Below are positions 12,270 to 23,339 of a stretch of DNA of 64,000 bases, piece by piece. The notes under the pieces are model-generated. The model was not told the origin of the DNA. It saw nothing but the letters and a program-made list of their open reading frames with translations, and made no database searches. The stretch lies in the NCBI GenBank assembly GCA_900074885.1, contig FJUW01000048.1, positions 62,001 through 126,000 on the forward strand. The letters run 5' to 3'. Positions within the stretch are counted from its first letter, which is position 1. Every line of letters begins with the position of its first letter. The position numbers were made by a program, and so were the translations under genes. Origin of the DNA: Rhynchosporium graminicola. Lineage: Eukaryota; Ascomycota; Leotiomycetes; Helotiales; Ploettnerulaceae.

Positions 12270-13877
12270 TGTGATAGCGCATGGTATACGTAGCAGATAC
12301 GGGCCAGTATCAGTGCCTTAGGCATACCCTCCTTATATATATAGAAGGTGCAGACTCCTTCAGAGCTCTGCATCTTTCTGTTTCCTTCGTACTAGACTAT
12401 ATAAGATCGCTCTTAGCCTCCCTACTTATTTATTCTTACTTATATACTACCTTAAGTCTTATATTATTATATTAAATAGAAAGATTAAGACTACCGGGAA
12501 TAGTATTAAATAATATCTTACCTAGAAAACTCGATTCGGACGTACGACTTCGACTATTAGGGAGCTCTTCGCTAAGTTATCTCTACTTACTTTAGATTTT
12601 TATACTTCGGAATTATACGGAAATAGTTAGTACTATTAATTACGAATTCGATAGTTAGGTTTTCAAAAGAGCTAAGATTCTAGAGATCTCTCGGATAGCT
12701 AGGAATTTAAACGTAATTCAGCCTCAGAAGTACTAGTATTACTACGAAGTTACTCTCAGATACTTCGAAACTCGTTCTTTCGTATATATAAAGTAAAATA
12801 GCGGACGAATTTTAGGTGGAAACTTCCCTATAAGCCCTAATATTTATTATCTCCTTACTTGACTTTAACTTTCCGAAAGTAGCTCTAATAGCGAAAAACC
12901 TTACTTTTAGGCTAAGATAAAGTAGCTTATTACCCTAGCGGAAATTACCGGAATCCGACTTATAACTCCTATACCCTAGTATAATTTATCCCCCTTAGTA
13001 GAATCGACTTCTTTCTACTAGAAAAGAACTTTTATCCTCTTACTTAACTTTAATCTTCTGAAAGTAGCTCTAATAGCGAAAAACCTTACTTTTAAGCTAG
13101 GACGAAGTAGCTTATTACCTTAGCGGAAATTACCGGAATCCGACTCGTAACTCCTATACCCTAGTATAATTTATCCCTCTTAGTAGAATCGACCTCCTTC
13201 TACTAGAACTTTTAATTTAATACTTTCTATATCTACTTAATAAAGATATCTAACTCTCCTTAATCTTTTAGCTTCTTTAGAATTCGATTTAGACTTTCGT
13301 TTCTTTCGTAACCTTTAAATATTTTAATTACTCGCTTAGCCTCGCTTATTTAGTAAAACTCGGTATTATAATTACTAGAGATTACGTTTCCCTCTATAGA
13401 AGAGATAATCTTAGTACTAAATTAGTATCTACGGTTTCGGTTTAATAGAAATTTAGAAGGTTATCTTGATATTTAACTGCGTTTTATACTTACTTATTTC
13501 CTTAGTTACTTCGATTCTTCAAGGCTCGAGGGCGAGCCTTTATCTTAGAAGGGGGTAATGTGATAGCGCATAGTATACGTAGCAGATACGGGCTAGTATC
13601 GGTGCCTTAGGCATACCCTCCTTATATATATAGAAGGTGCAGACTCCTTCAGAGCTCTGCATCTTTCTGTTTCCTTCGTACTAGACTATATAAGATCGCT
13701 CTTAGCCTCCCTACTTGTTTATTCTTACTTGTATACCGCCTTGAGTCTTGTGTCGTTACACTCCTTCAGAGCTCTGCATCTTTCTGTTTCCTTCGTACCA
13801 GACTATATAAGATCGCTCTTAGCCTCCCTACTTGTTTATTCTTGCTTGTATACCGCCTTGAGTCTTGTATCGTTACA
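12270..13877 (+). mobile_element. Non-autonomous LTR retroelement nested in Copia copy B
   Basis: The 202-bp LTRs (12270-12471 and 13559-13760) are followed by an extra 117-bp copy of the LTR 3' part (13761-13877). The whole unit is flanked by the 5-bp duplication GAAAC (12265-12269, 13878-13882). A polypurine tract (AGAAGGGGGTAA) precedes 13559. The 1.1-kb interior has no recognisable gag or pol. The LTR 3' half and the leader just inside the 5' LTR resemble those of the Gypsy element, while the LTR 5' part differs. This fits a short derivative mobilised by the Gypsy machinery. It is RIP-damaged. Confidence 0.8.
12847..13210. repeat. Tandem repeat, period about 185 bp, two units
   Basis: The string AGCTCTAATAGCGAAAAACC starts at 12881 and again at 13066. 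Similarity runs through the rest of both units with scattered transitions. It is inside the non-autonomous LTR element. Confidence 0.8.
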
Positions 13878-15275
13878 GAAACTAGAATAATTATTATTAC
13901 TTATGTCGATGATTGTCTAGTTATCTTAAAGGCTAGAATAGCTCTTAAAGAGCTTAAGAAAAAGATTCTTACTATATTCGATATTCTACTAGCTAGACTA
14001 GCTAAATACTTCCTTAGCGTCAGAATTATATATGATAGAGAGAAGAAGACGATTTCTCTTTACTAAGATACGTATATTAATAAGATATTAGATCGATTTA
14101 GAATAACTAATTACAAGAGTGCTAATACGCCTTTCGCTACTAGTTTAGAGGTTTCTATAGTCAAATTCAAGAGAGTAGCTACTCTATAAGAAATTAAGCT
14201 ATATTAATAGCTTTGCGGTAGTTTATAGTACCTAGCTTATACTCGCTGGGATATACTATACTACTGCTCTTTATACTTTTATAATTTCTGATAAATCTAT
14301 TATCTTAATACCTAGCGAGCGCTAAGAGAGTACTTATATACTTATAAGGTACGAAGTACTATACTACGACTTACGGAGGAGACGTTACCGATAGAGAGAA
14401 GATGAAATTAAGAGGTTTCTATAACTCTAATTAAGCTAGTAACCGAATTAATAGAGTGTTATATACCGGAGTCTATTTATTTCTTACAGGAGGTGTTTTC
14501 TTAGCTATTTCAAAGCAATAGACTACTATAGCTCTTACCTCTACAGAAGCAGAGTATATAGCTATATGCGCCTTTACTAGAGAAGTATTATAGATATGCT
14601 AAGTAATAAAGGAGCTAAGCTATAATAAGCCTGACTCTAGGAGTATAGAGATATAATACGATAATCAGGGAGCTTTATCTCTATCGGAGAACCCTGAATT
14701 ATACTAACGTACTAAGTATATTGATATTAAGTTTTATTACCTACGCTAGGAGGTCGCTAGAGGTTATTTAGACCCTTAGTATATACTCTTAAAAGAGAAT
14801 ATAGTAGACGGTTTCACTAAACTACTTAGCCTATAAGACCTTAAGGCCTTTATAGTAATACTGAATATAACTATTTTATACTTAGAATAAAGGGTATAGA
14901 TATTAATTAGAAGGCTGACTTATCTTAAAGGAATTACGGAACCTGTGTTTTATCCGGTTCACGTGATATCGAGGCATAGTACTAGTCTCCAGGGGTATCA
15001 CTATACGTACGCATACGATAGTATAATCGACTAATTACAGGTTATTAGATCACTTATACCTGTAGAAGTTACCGATTTTGTAGTATCTCTATAGAGGGGT
15101 GTGTTGCGAGGATATAGGTCTTAGTATAGATCAGGTGACTATAGTCACGTAGATAGTCCGTGCGGATATTCCTAGATAATACCTTTAGTTAACTCTCTAT
15201 AGTAATTAGTACTGCAATACAACTAATAACATTCAACTACTCTATGCCTTACTCTGAAGATCAACGTAACCTTGC

Positions 15276-15986
15276 GATACTAACTTTAAAAGTATGACTA
15301 GCTTACTTTTTCTCTATATTAAAGCGTACTTAGATAATCTTTAGCTCTTCTTATATATCTTCGCTTATCGCTATTCTATAGCTATATCTTATAGTTAACT
15401 AAAGATACTTATTAAAGTAGCTAAGACCTCGCTAGCTATTAGCTTAGACTTGCTAAAGAGAGGAAATTTATATTTATATTCTTATAAGATTTACCTTTCT
15501 TAACGTAGTCGATATATTTACTAGTAATAGAGTTAGAAGCTAGAATATACTTTAGATTAGAGAATATAGTATATTCGCTAGCGTATTATAGGCAAGTCTC
15601 CGGACGCTTTATATCCTCGTTCACTTTAGTACAAGCCCTCGACTTTATCTATATATTCTTCTAACTAGTATATAGAGTCTTATTAAAACGGGCAGAAGAG
15701 CTATTATCTTAGCTTAGCTCGCTCTTAGTATCTTCGTTATTATCTTCGGCTCGCTAGCGCTTAGTCGATAATCCGCTAGCAACTACAGTTTTGCTCTTGT
15801 CAATAAGGATAAAACTATTACTAGAAGAAAAGGTCTTATTAAGCGAACTACTAGCGGCGCGCTTACGAGAGTTCTTTCTAGGTACTAGAAGATTAAGTTA
15901 GTATTATCTAAAACCTTAGATTTATAACTTATATATAGTTACTATTATTAAGGTTATTTAGATAGAAGAAGAAGAGAGAGAGAATT
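15276..15986 (-). pseudogene. Degenerate coding-like remnant, unknown family
   Basis: The minus strand gives stretches of open frame rich in Ser, Lys and Asn, interrupted by TAG/TAA at possible former Trp/Gln codons. The plus strand is closed. No catalytic motif is recognisable. It lies between Copia copy B and the solo LTR and has the same TpA-rich composition, so it is probably another repeat element. Confidence 0.3.
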
Positions 15987-16183
15987 TGTGACGGGTTGCA
16001 CCTAGGATAATGCTCGACGCTGAGCATCTCGCTGACTAATACTGCTAAGGCACTAGTGGCAGTAGCACCGTATCTTCTCCTTTTCTATTAAGGAAGAATT
16101 CTCCTCCTCTCTTCAGCTAATTCTTCTTATTAATCAAAAATACTATTTGCACTGTACGCATACTTTGCACTCGCCCCGTGACA
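15987..16183. mobile_element. Solo LTR with GAATT target-site duplication
   Basis: A 197-bp unit begins TGTGACGGG and ends CCCCGTGACA, giving TG...CA termini with an imperfect inverted repeat. It is flanked on both sides by GAATT (15982-15986 and 16184-16188). There is no internal region, so this is a solo LTR left by recombination. Its base composition is visibly more GC-rich than the flanks, so it seems to have largely escaped RIP. Confidence 0.8.
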
Positions 16184-16188
16184 GAATT

Positions 16189-16650
16189 TAAGGATTATAT
16201 CTACGAATCTTAGCGCTATACTTCGTATTCTTACTTTTACTAATAATAAAGAAGAATTAGAACACAGGTAAATATTAAAAGGAATACTTCGCTAGCGTCT
16301 CGCTGAAGTATCGCTAGCTAAGGCACTTCTATATAACTTCACTTCTAGGATAGAAGTACTAAAGAGGAGAGATATTATAATAGGTCCATACGCCTAGCGC
16401 TTCCTACTCTTATACTTTAGTACTAGAGAGGAAGAAAGATACTTCTCTCCTTAGTAATTAGTTTCTATATTAACTAGATTATTACTAGCGAACCTCTTGT
16501 GACTCTTCCGCTATTCTATTATGCTTATTTGCCTTAGCGTACTAAGTGATCATTATAGGTATTGAAATATGATTCGTCTGTGACCCCTGGCTGTATTATG
16601 CTACCTGTCGAATAGTCTCAGACGTGGCTGATTGAGGCTTCTGCTATACG
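16189..16650. other. Composition boundary, no gene seen
   Basis: The TpA-rich sequence continues to about 16490 and then gives way to mixed-composition DNA containing many CpA/TpG dinucleotides. No ORF or transposon terminus was recognised. This is the edge of the RIP-affected block. Confidence 0.5.
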
Positions 16651-16652
16651 CT

Positions 16653-17288
16653 AGTTTAAACATGGCCACAGCTAAGTCGACATACGTGAATAGCTAAATC
16701 GACATACGCTACTAAACGAGCCGAAAGTGAATAGTGCATTTATCACCATCAAGATTTGTATATATAACTATGTACAATACATCGCCTGCTCCCTCCTTTT
16801 ATGCCAAATCATCAATATCGTCTTCATACTCTGTATCTTGAGTATATACCACCACCCTTCTTCACCTTACCACCCTCTTAGGTCGCGCAGACAAATAATA
16901 CAAGATATTGACGCTTATCTCGCTGTCGAAGAGCATAATCATAGGCTTGTACGTATGTCTAAGAGCGGTAAACCCAGCAGGAATATCAGTTCAAACTGCT
17001 TCCGGACGGGCAGGGCCGCAAGATCAAACGGTGGAAGATATGTTGAAGAGTGGTAGTGGTAGTAGTAGTCTTTCGTTACAAAGTCTGGAATAGCTTCAAT
17101 TTTGATATTCATGGGCATAAATATATCTATCTAATTATGAAAGGTGATAGTATGCATTAATCGGCGTATTAATCTAGTACTAGTTAGTATAGCAGAGGGC
17201 GGGTGATAGATGTAGTCGCTAAGTCAATAGAATATTAGCGTATGTCGATTTAGTTGTCACGTATGTTGATTTAGCTATGGCCTTAAAC
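16653..17288. mobile_element. Palindrome-ended (TIR/MITE-like) element
   Basis: A terminal inverted repeat of about 41 bp (16670-16710 against 17237-17276) matches at nearly all positions. Shorter matching sequence (GTTTAA, GGCCA) extends a few bases outward on both sides. Each arm contains a direct repeat of AGCTAARTCGACATACG. The 526-bp interior encodes at most a 109-codon ORF (16727-17056) of no recognised family. No clear target duplication was found, so the exact ends are uncertain. Confidence 0.55.
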
Positions 17289-17860
17289 AATTCACATTCT
17301 TCGATACCCGATAGAAGAATACAGATAGAAAGCACTAGAACGCGCTCAGAAGAAGCTCGTCTGTCGTTTGGTTTTGAGATGGTCTCAAAGGTCACTTTGT
17401 GTCCTATCTTAACCAATAGCACCACCTACAGTAATAGTCTATGCTATAGTTCAAACACTACTACTTATCGGCGCTTGATAGGAATTCCCGGCACGATTAG
17501 TATCTCTAGAGCACCTTGTGAACATCTATATATATAGGTACGCTATATATAAGCTCGAACCTCCACCTGACTTAACATATACTAGAAAGTATATATACTA
17601 AGCCTCCGACTTGTTAGAGACCAGAACATGCATTGTTTCTATCCAGATATTAATCAAGACTTCATGACTATTAGTCTAAACAAAGTAGCTAAGTTGCACC
17701 CTTACAAGTACGAAAACAGTGAAGTTGATCCAAGACTTCATTAACATCGATAAGATAAAGGTCATCAAGTTACACATTGATATGGATGTAAACAATATGG
17801 GGAGTGCTTTTTTTCGTCGCAGGTGATGGAGTTAAAGTAGTACATAGAATATGTTTTTCT
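17289..17860. other. Intergenic sequence, nothing recognised
   Basis: There is no convincing ORF and no repeat terminus. It lies downstream of the small secreted protein gene on the minus strand and could hold its 3' UTR. Confidence 0.4.
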
Positions 17861-18330
17861 TTAGTCAATTGTACACCCCTTATGATGCATATAACACGAC
17901 GATAAAAAGCCCTTCCAGAGAAAGGTCCGAATCCATGTTTGCCGTTCAGTAGTTTCCTTCCAGCTCTTCAGCGCACCCCCTTCAACGAGCCAATTTATCG
18001 AGCAGTCTACTTGTAACAGCAGCTGCACTATAGAACGTCAGCTGCTGTCAAAGATGCCTGCAGTATCATTTAAGTTACTTACTGTGATGGATGTGTATTT
18101 TTGAATTGTACAAGCGCCGTCTTGGTATTCGGAGACTTGACACGTTCCGAAGCCGGAATTAGCGATAATATTACAGGCGTCACTGCCTATCTGTCAAAGA
18201 AATGTTTATCAGTATACGTTGAGACGAGGAGAAACCAGATACGTACACAAACATCTGTTCGATTTTGACAAGCTCCTTTTGCTGCTGTGAACGGGAGCAG
18301 CAAGCTCAGGGCGAAGAAGATGGTGCGCAT
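17861..18330 (-). CDS. Candidate small secreted cysteine-rich protein
   Basis: Three exons (18330-18247, 18190-18083, 18022-17861) give a 117-residue product. The N terminus MRTIFFALSLLLPFTAA is a typical signal peptide. The product carries 8 Cys, all after the signal. Intron 1 (56 nt) has GTACGT and TTGACAG. Intron 2 (60 nt) has GTAAGT, a GCTGAC branch and GTGCAG. If intron 2 is not removed, the frame stops at 18038 and the product is 78 residues with 5 Cys, so both forms are possible. A TATA-like motif lies about 95 bp upstream (about 18428-18434). It sits between transposon remnants and the Fot1-like element. The family is not recognised. A role in secretion or interaction with other organisms is inference only. 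Confidence 0.55.
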
Positions 18331-18839
18331 AGTGGTGAGCGTATTTAATAGCTGACGAGAATCGAGAATGAGTCTGTGGAGCAGGATGGTGCGTATGTGT
18401 TAGACGTCTGACCAGAGGGCGTGATCATATATCGATTTTTGCATACTTTTCACTCTACAAAATTATATTGCCGATTCGTGCAATTCCGTACTCTCTAGCT
18501 GGTCAAAACGTTGAGTCTCAATAGCGGTGTTGCATTGGGCGCCTATCTAATTGCCCATGTGCCCATGCAAAGGGTAGCCCTGTCGGAGAAGTCCTTTTTA
18601 CAATTTCGTCTTTTTCTGCCGTACTTTCGGACCGTTTGTTTCCAAAGCCTCGAATTTTTTGAAACCTTCTTTTGCATGGCTCAATCACTCAAACAGATGG
18701 CTGCTTTATTTACTACAAGTAAAATGTAAACCTGAAACCTCAACACAATAGGAATCCTCCCACACTAGAGTATAACAGTCTATAGCCTTACAGCCGCAAA
18801 ATATTGCAGCCTGTCAACAGGTTGTTGAATCGACTTGAC
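18331..18839. other. Intergenic sequence upstream of the secreted protein gene
   Basis: It contains the presumed promoter of the minus-strand gene. A 72-codon ORF (18511-18729, plus) has no recognisable features and is treated as chance. Confidence 0.4.
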
Positions 18840-18841
18840 TA

Positions 18842-20663
18842 CAGTGAAACCCCTGTTATAACGATCACCGTTATAACGATATTTCTATTATAGCGATATA
18901 TTTCCACGGACGGAGCGTTTTCTTATATAATTCCTAATATTAACGATATCGTTACTAAATTGCCGTATATCGTTATATCAGTTCAGCTCGGTATGCCTCG
19001 AATATCAATTATAATTAAGTAGCGACGAGCTCTACGACGCTAGCGAAGCTCCTAAACGCTTATACCGTCTTATAAGGCTTGTATTAATTGGTTCTATACT
19101 TAATTTAACTATAAGATTAGCTAGTTAATTATATCAGAGTCTCTTAGAGCTCATTTCTCCTACCTTAACGACACGTCTATAGCTTTAGTAATTAATAGCA
19201 TATAGTTACGACTATAAGTAGGCTATTAGGAAGACTTAGAGCAGATTCTTATATAATAGCAGCTTCGGATTGAGGCTCGCGGAGGGTTTATAACAGGTGA
19301 AATTATATAGCAGAAGGCGTAGACTCTCTAGCACTAATTACCTTAATATCAGGGTAAGCCTTGCCCTGAATTCAGTAAACGCTAGCTTAAAAGCTATAAG
19401 AAGAGATATAACGTACGAGTATAATAGCGCTTTAGAGAAGACGCCTCTATACTAGAATCGACTGAAAACGAGATAAAGGCTCTACGAACACTAGCCGGCG
19501 AATATAACGAGGAGGATATATATAATATAGACGAAACCGGCTTATTCTGGAGAATAACCCCTTCTCGCGGTCTATTAATATAACCCCGCGCTAGCCTGAA
19601 GAAGGATAAGTCTCGAATATCTCTTATTATTTGTATAAACGCTATAGGAAGTAATAAGCTTCTAATATAGTATATTAGAAAGTATAAAACGCCGCGCGCT
19701 TTACGGAATATTAGCGTTTCGACTATAAGAGGCGAGTAGCGGTGGAATAAGAAGGCTTAGATGAATATAGTTATTATAGTTAACTAGCTAAAGGCTTTCT
19801 ATCGCTATATTAGTAATAGAACTATCTTACTAGCTATAGATAACTTCTTAGCTTATTATACTAGCTTAGAACTATATCCGCTACCTGCGAATATTCGGAT
19901 TTACTAGCTACCTCTAAACTCGACGAGTCGTTTCTAACCTCTTAATTAAGGTATTATTCAGAATCTTAAGGCCTATTACTATCGTTATTAGCTATAATAT
20001 ATAATTGACTGCCTTGAAAGAGGAGATGAGCTAGTATAATCTATGAACGTCTACTTAGCTCTACGATAGGTATTCCGGAGTTGGTTTATAAACGTTAGTA
20101 ATACGATAATTTATAACTGCTTCCGGAAATCAACTCTAGTTATAGCTCTAATAGCTCTTCCGATATCACCTCAGCTAGCTGATCTTATATAGCTTTATTA
20201 ATAAGCTTTAATAGTAGCAGATATCAGGGATGCTATAAGTTTGAGTAACTTCTTAAACCCCCCGGAAGAAGCTATAACGGACGCAATTAATATAGAGAAC
20301 GAGCAGACTAACGACGCTTTATTATAAGAGATAATAGAAGATCACTTATAAAGCGAAACTCCAGAGGATGAAGACGAGGCTAGAGACTTAGTTCTAGAGC
20401 TAGAATACTCTATTTAAGACGTAAAGCAGGCTTTAAAGGTATTACTTTGCTTTATAGAGAAGCAAAGAACTATGAATACAAGTTATATATAAGTAATTGA
20501 GCGCTACGAGCAGGAGTTGCAGTCTATAGAGAGAGACTCGCTCTCCCAGGGTTCCCTTGATAGGTAGCTTATATAATACAAACTCGTTCCTTTATAACGA
20601 TATATCCGTTATAACGATATTTTTGACTGTCCCGAATCAATCGTTATAACAGGGGTTTCACTG
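18842..20663 (+). mobile_element. pogo/Fot1-like DNA transposon, RIP-inactivated
   Basis: A perfect 23-bp terminal inverted repeat (CAGTGAAACCCCTGTTATAA + CGA) is flanked by TA duplications at 18840-18841 and 20664-20665. Just inside both ends, GTTATAACGATAT-type direct repeats recur and may be transposase binding sites. Length (1822 bp) and ends fit the Tc1/mariner pogo/Fot1 group. The ends are intact but the transposase is not (see separate entry). Confidence 0.93.
18993..20435 (+). pseudogene. Broken Fot1/pogo-like transposase
   Basis: The frame beginning at the ATG near 18993 shows a DDE-family core. The first catalytic Asp lies in NIDETGLFWRITPSRGL (about 19520-19580). The second lies in LLAIDNF (about 19825-19850), followed by LPPNSTSRFQPLD-like residues with stops. 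Numerous TAG/TAA codons interrupt the frame, mostly at expected Gln/Trp positions. It is non-functional. Confidence 0.85.
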
Positions 20664-20665
20664 TA

Positions 20666-21583
20666 TGACCTTACTCCGGCTTTATCATTAAAGGCAATAC
20701 GAAGCGTATGGAGGTAATCGCTTAGACAGAGGAGAGTTTAGTTAAGGAGTCGATGTCACCACTTTGAGTCCAAAACCACATCCCTCGTAAACGATTGGCT
20801 ACAATACTTCATTGCTGTACATCGTACTTTCATATCGAAAACTATAAAGTGTAAAACTCCAATCCGAAAGTGTAGAGGGTAAATTATGGCCCAACGCTTT
20901 CGTTCTGCATATACAAATTTCTGTGTTCGTCGTAGGCGGTGAGACATAATTTACCCCTTACGGAGTACACCACCGTAAGGCACCTCAGGTAAAGAAACTA
21001 TAAATGCAACCTGGGCACCGTAATCTTGCTTAGCTCGAAGCTTGAAGTTCATTTGCCTCTGTATGCGCAAGGAATACGCGCCTGCAAAGAATCTTTTGGT
21101 GAGGACGGCATGATTAAATTGAGATGAGCTGAGAACTCTGTCTTAGGATTGCCTGGATGTCGGATAGACTTTGTAATGCATTTTTTCGGCATAGTTTGGG
21201 TGGTCCAGAAGCGATGTTGCCCGGATTTGGTATCACTTGCCTTCGCATGACTTCCTTCAGCTAGTCTTCAGCTGATAAGCCCGATATAATTTACTTGCAA
21301 AGCTTGATTTGTGACTCACAAACCAGACCGGGTTTCAAATCGGTCGGAGATTTCCAAGACCTCGACTTTTCCGAAACATTATTTTACATATAGGTAACTA
21401 TAGTGCAGAAATAGGGTTGCGCCTATTAAGAGGTTTTAAAGAGATAATTGAATATTTCTTATATCAAGCCAAAACGCTATACTCTAGCCGCTTACTAGTC
21501 CTGAGCTGGAGGTGGACCGGCTAGTAGTAGGTACTTCTCGAGTATAGATAGACGCTCTTTATGGCGGTATATTCTGGCAGTAC
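20666..21583. other. Intergenic sequence, no gene recognised
   Basis: It contains a 63-codon minus-strand ORF (20756-20947) without recognisable features. The stretch 21380-21580 is more TpA-rich and may be an old repeat fragment. Confidence 0.35.
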
Positions 21584-23090
21584 TACGAAAGGTATAGCGC
21601 AGAGGGTGCGCAGGTGCAGCTTAGAACTGGCTTGGTGGTGTTGGGTAGACCATCCGCTTGCAATTGTAATATTTTGTCGAGGAATAGGAAGACTGGTATC
21701 GGGACATAAATCCGTCCATTAGAATCAGTGGTGCTGGGGTTGTGAGGCTGATACTGGTCTAGGCTATGGAATGGGTTGACGTCGTAGCCCATTTGATCAA
21801 TTGAGGAGGCAGTGTATCTTATCAGAAGGCCAGTGCGCATTGTTAGAATACATTGGTCTTCCGTTGGTCGGGCATCCTGGAGGAGAAGATAAGAATTTCT
21901 GTTGGTGTTGGTAAGTGGACTAAGCTGTTGGCTTCACCATCGCCTCCTGAGTCACTTTCAAGACCAATACTTTCACTTTACTGACCGGGAAAAATCGTTG
22001 TACGTCTATAACATATTAGTGTTGTAGATTCTGTTAGGTGTTTGGATGACTAACCAATCTCCCCAATTTGATACCGATGTTGTATGCTGGGGATTTTGAA
22101 TATCACTCTCAGAACGGCGCCTCTGCTCATCTATTTCTAGGGTGCCCCTTGTCTGCTAAACCTGTCGAAATTCCTTCCAGTGGCCGCTTCACATGCTTTA
22201 ATGTTCCTCTTCCCCTATTGAGCCGTAAGATACTGCTTCTCGCTTGGATCATTCATTATCTCGAGTATGTAGACAAGACGGATTCTCTCCGGTAACCAAC
22301 TAGTATACCGATTGAGAATTATAATAGAGATACAATTGGTGGGCTCAGAAGAAGGCCAGGTTCCTGTGCCGAATTACCCGTGGTATTGCGAGCTTTCTCG
22401 TCAACCCTTGGAATAAGAGTAGGTGGGTCGGCTTCTTCGGTTCCACTAATTTGACAAATGCCTTCCCGATAACTTTGCATGCTATTATTGCGTATCTTTG
22501 AACCTGACAAGATAGTACGGATGTACTTGGTTATCGGTACTAATCGCTATTTCGTGTCCTTGGGTGAAATGTGTAATTGGCACCTCTTCGAGTTTTAATC
22601 TCCTCTTTGCACCTTCGGGACCATTCCTTTCAGACTGCTCCGACCAGGACTTAAGGCTTGTTTTCGACTGGTCTTCGATCCACTGTTATTCCCAGTATAG
22701 TATTTGGCGTCTAAGTTAATCTTTTTAGGTCTGAACCAAACTCTCATCTTGGAGGCAATTACTTGAATTCATTAGCCAACTCACCCCTGCAAACGCTCCT
22801 ATGGCATACAAGCCTTGATATCCTTCCTATGCATTTGCTTTCAAGGCACTGTTTATGAAAGCGTCTCTTATTTGATGTGTGAAGAACTCATTTCGACGTG
22901 ACTTCAAAAATTGCGAGGTGAAAACTCGAGGTTCCGTAAGATCCGTTTTGATGATGAGAGCCCGCCTATCCTTTGAGACCAAGGGTTATATGTCTTTCAA
23001 TGCTGACTTGATAATCTTGACTCTGTCAGCCTGGAAACTGCATGGTCAACTGTAGTAGACTAACCAGTGCAAGAGCTGGCTCACTGGGAC
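21584..23090 (-). pseudogene. Decayed minus-strand coding sequence, unknown family
   Basis: Several protein-like blocks on the minus strand occur in order, in different frames and broken by TAA/TAG. One lies at about 22930-23040, one at about 22550-22680 (containing VPITHFTQGHEIAISTDN), one at about 22150-22290, and an 85-codon open block at 21583-21840. The number of frame changes and stops suggests a pseudogene, although unrecognised introns could explain part of this. I could not name the family. Confidence 0.3.
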
Positions 23091-23339
23091 GATGCACAGC
23101 CGGTATAGTTGGAATTTGTGGCTATTGAGGGGACGCATCGAAGAATGTTTTTCGGTCGTTCCGACACAGAAGAGAGATAGTAAGGTGACATTGGAGTTTG
23201 TATTAGTGAATAAATGGCGAACTAATCGCGTCTACTCAATAGCGAGATCAGATGCTGTGATAGACGCTGAAGATCTATCTGGTGAGTTATTGATAACCTA
23301 CCCTACTAAGCCAATATCGCGGTCTTGGAACTGACTATT

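Larger units (their letters stand above)
12227..15275 (+). mobile_element. Second truncated Copia copy (copy B), split by a small LTR element
   Basis: Directly after the end of copy A the sequence re-enters the Copia reverse transcriptase in mid-domain: 12227-12269 matches about 2186-2230. It continues after the insertion at 13883. A 74-codon open stretch (13842-14066) includes the catalytic-type YVDD followed by the KARIALKELKKK stretch. RNase H follows at about 14200-14890, then a purine tract and an LTR starting TGTTGCGAGG at 15102 and ending near 15275. Copies A and B thus form a head-to-tail pair of 3' halves. Frames are closed by RIP-type stops. Confidence 0.75.

Noticed and set aside
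12016..12475. Two 64-codon ORFs
   Set aside because: They fall inside Copia and non-autonomous LTR sequences and have no protein features.
16727..17056. 109-codon ORF in the TIR element
   Set aside because: No transposase motif and no recognisable similarity. Not enough to call a gene.
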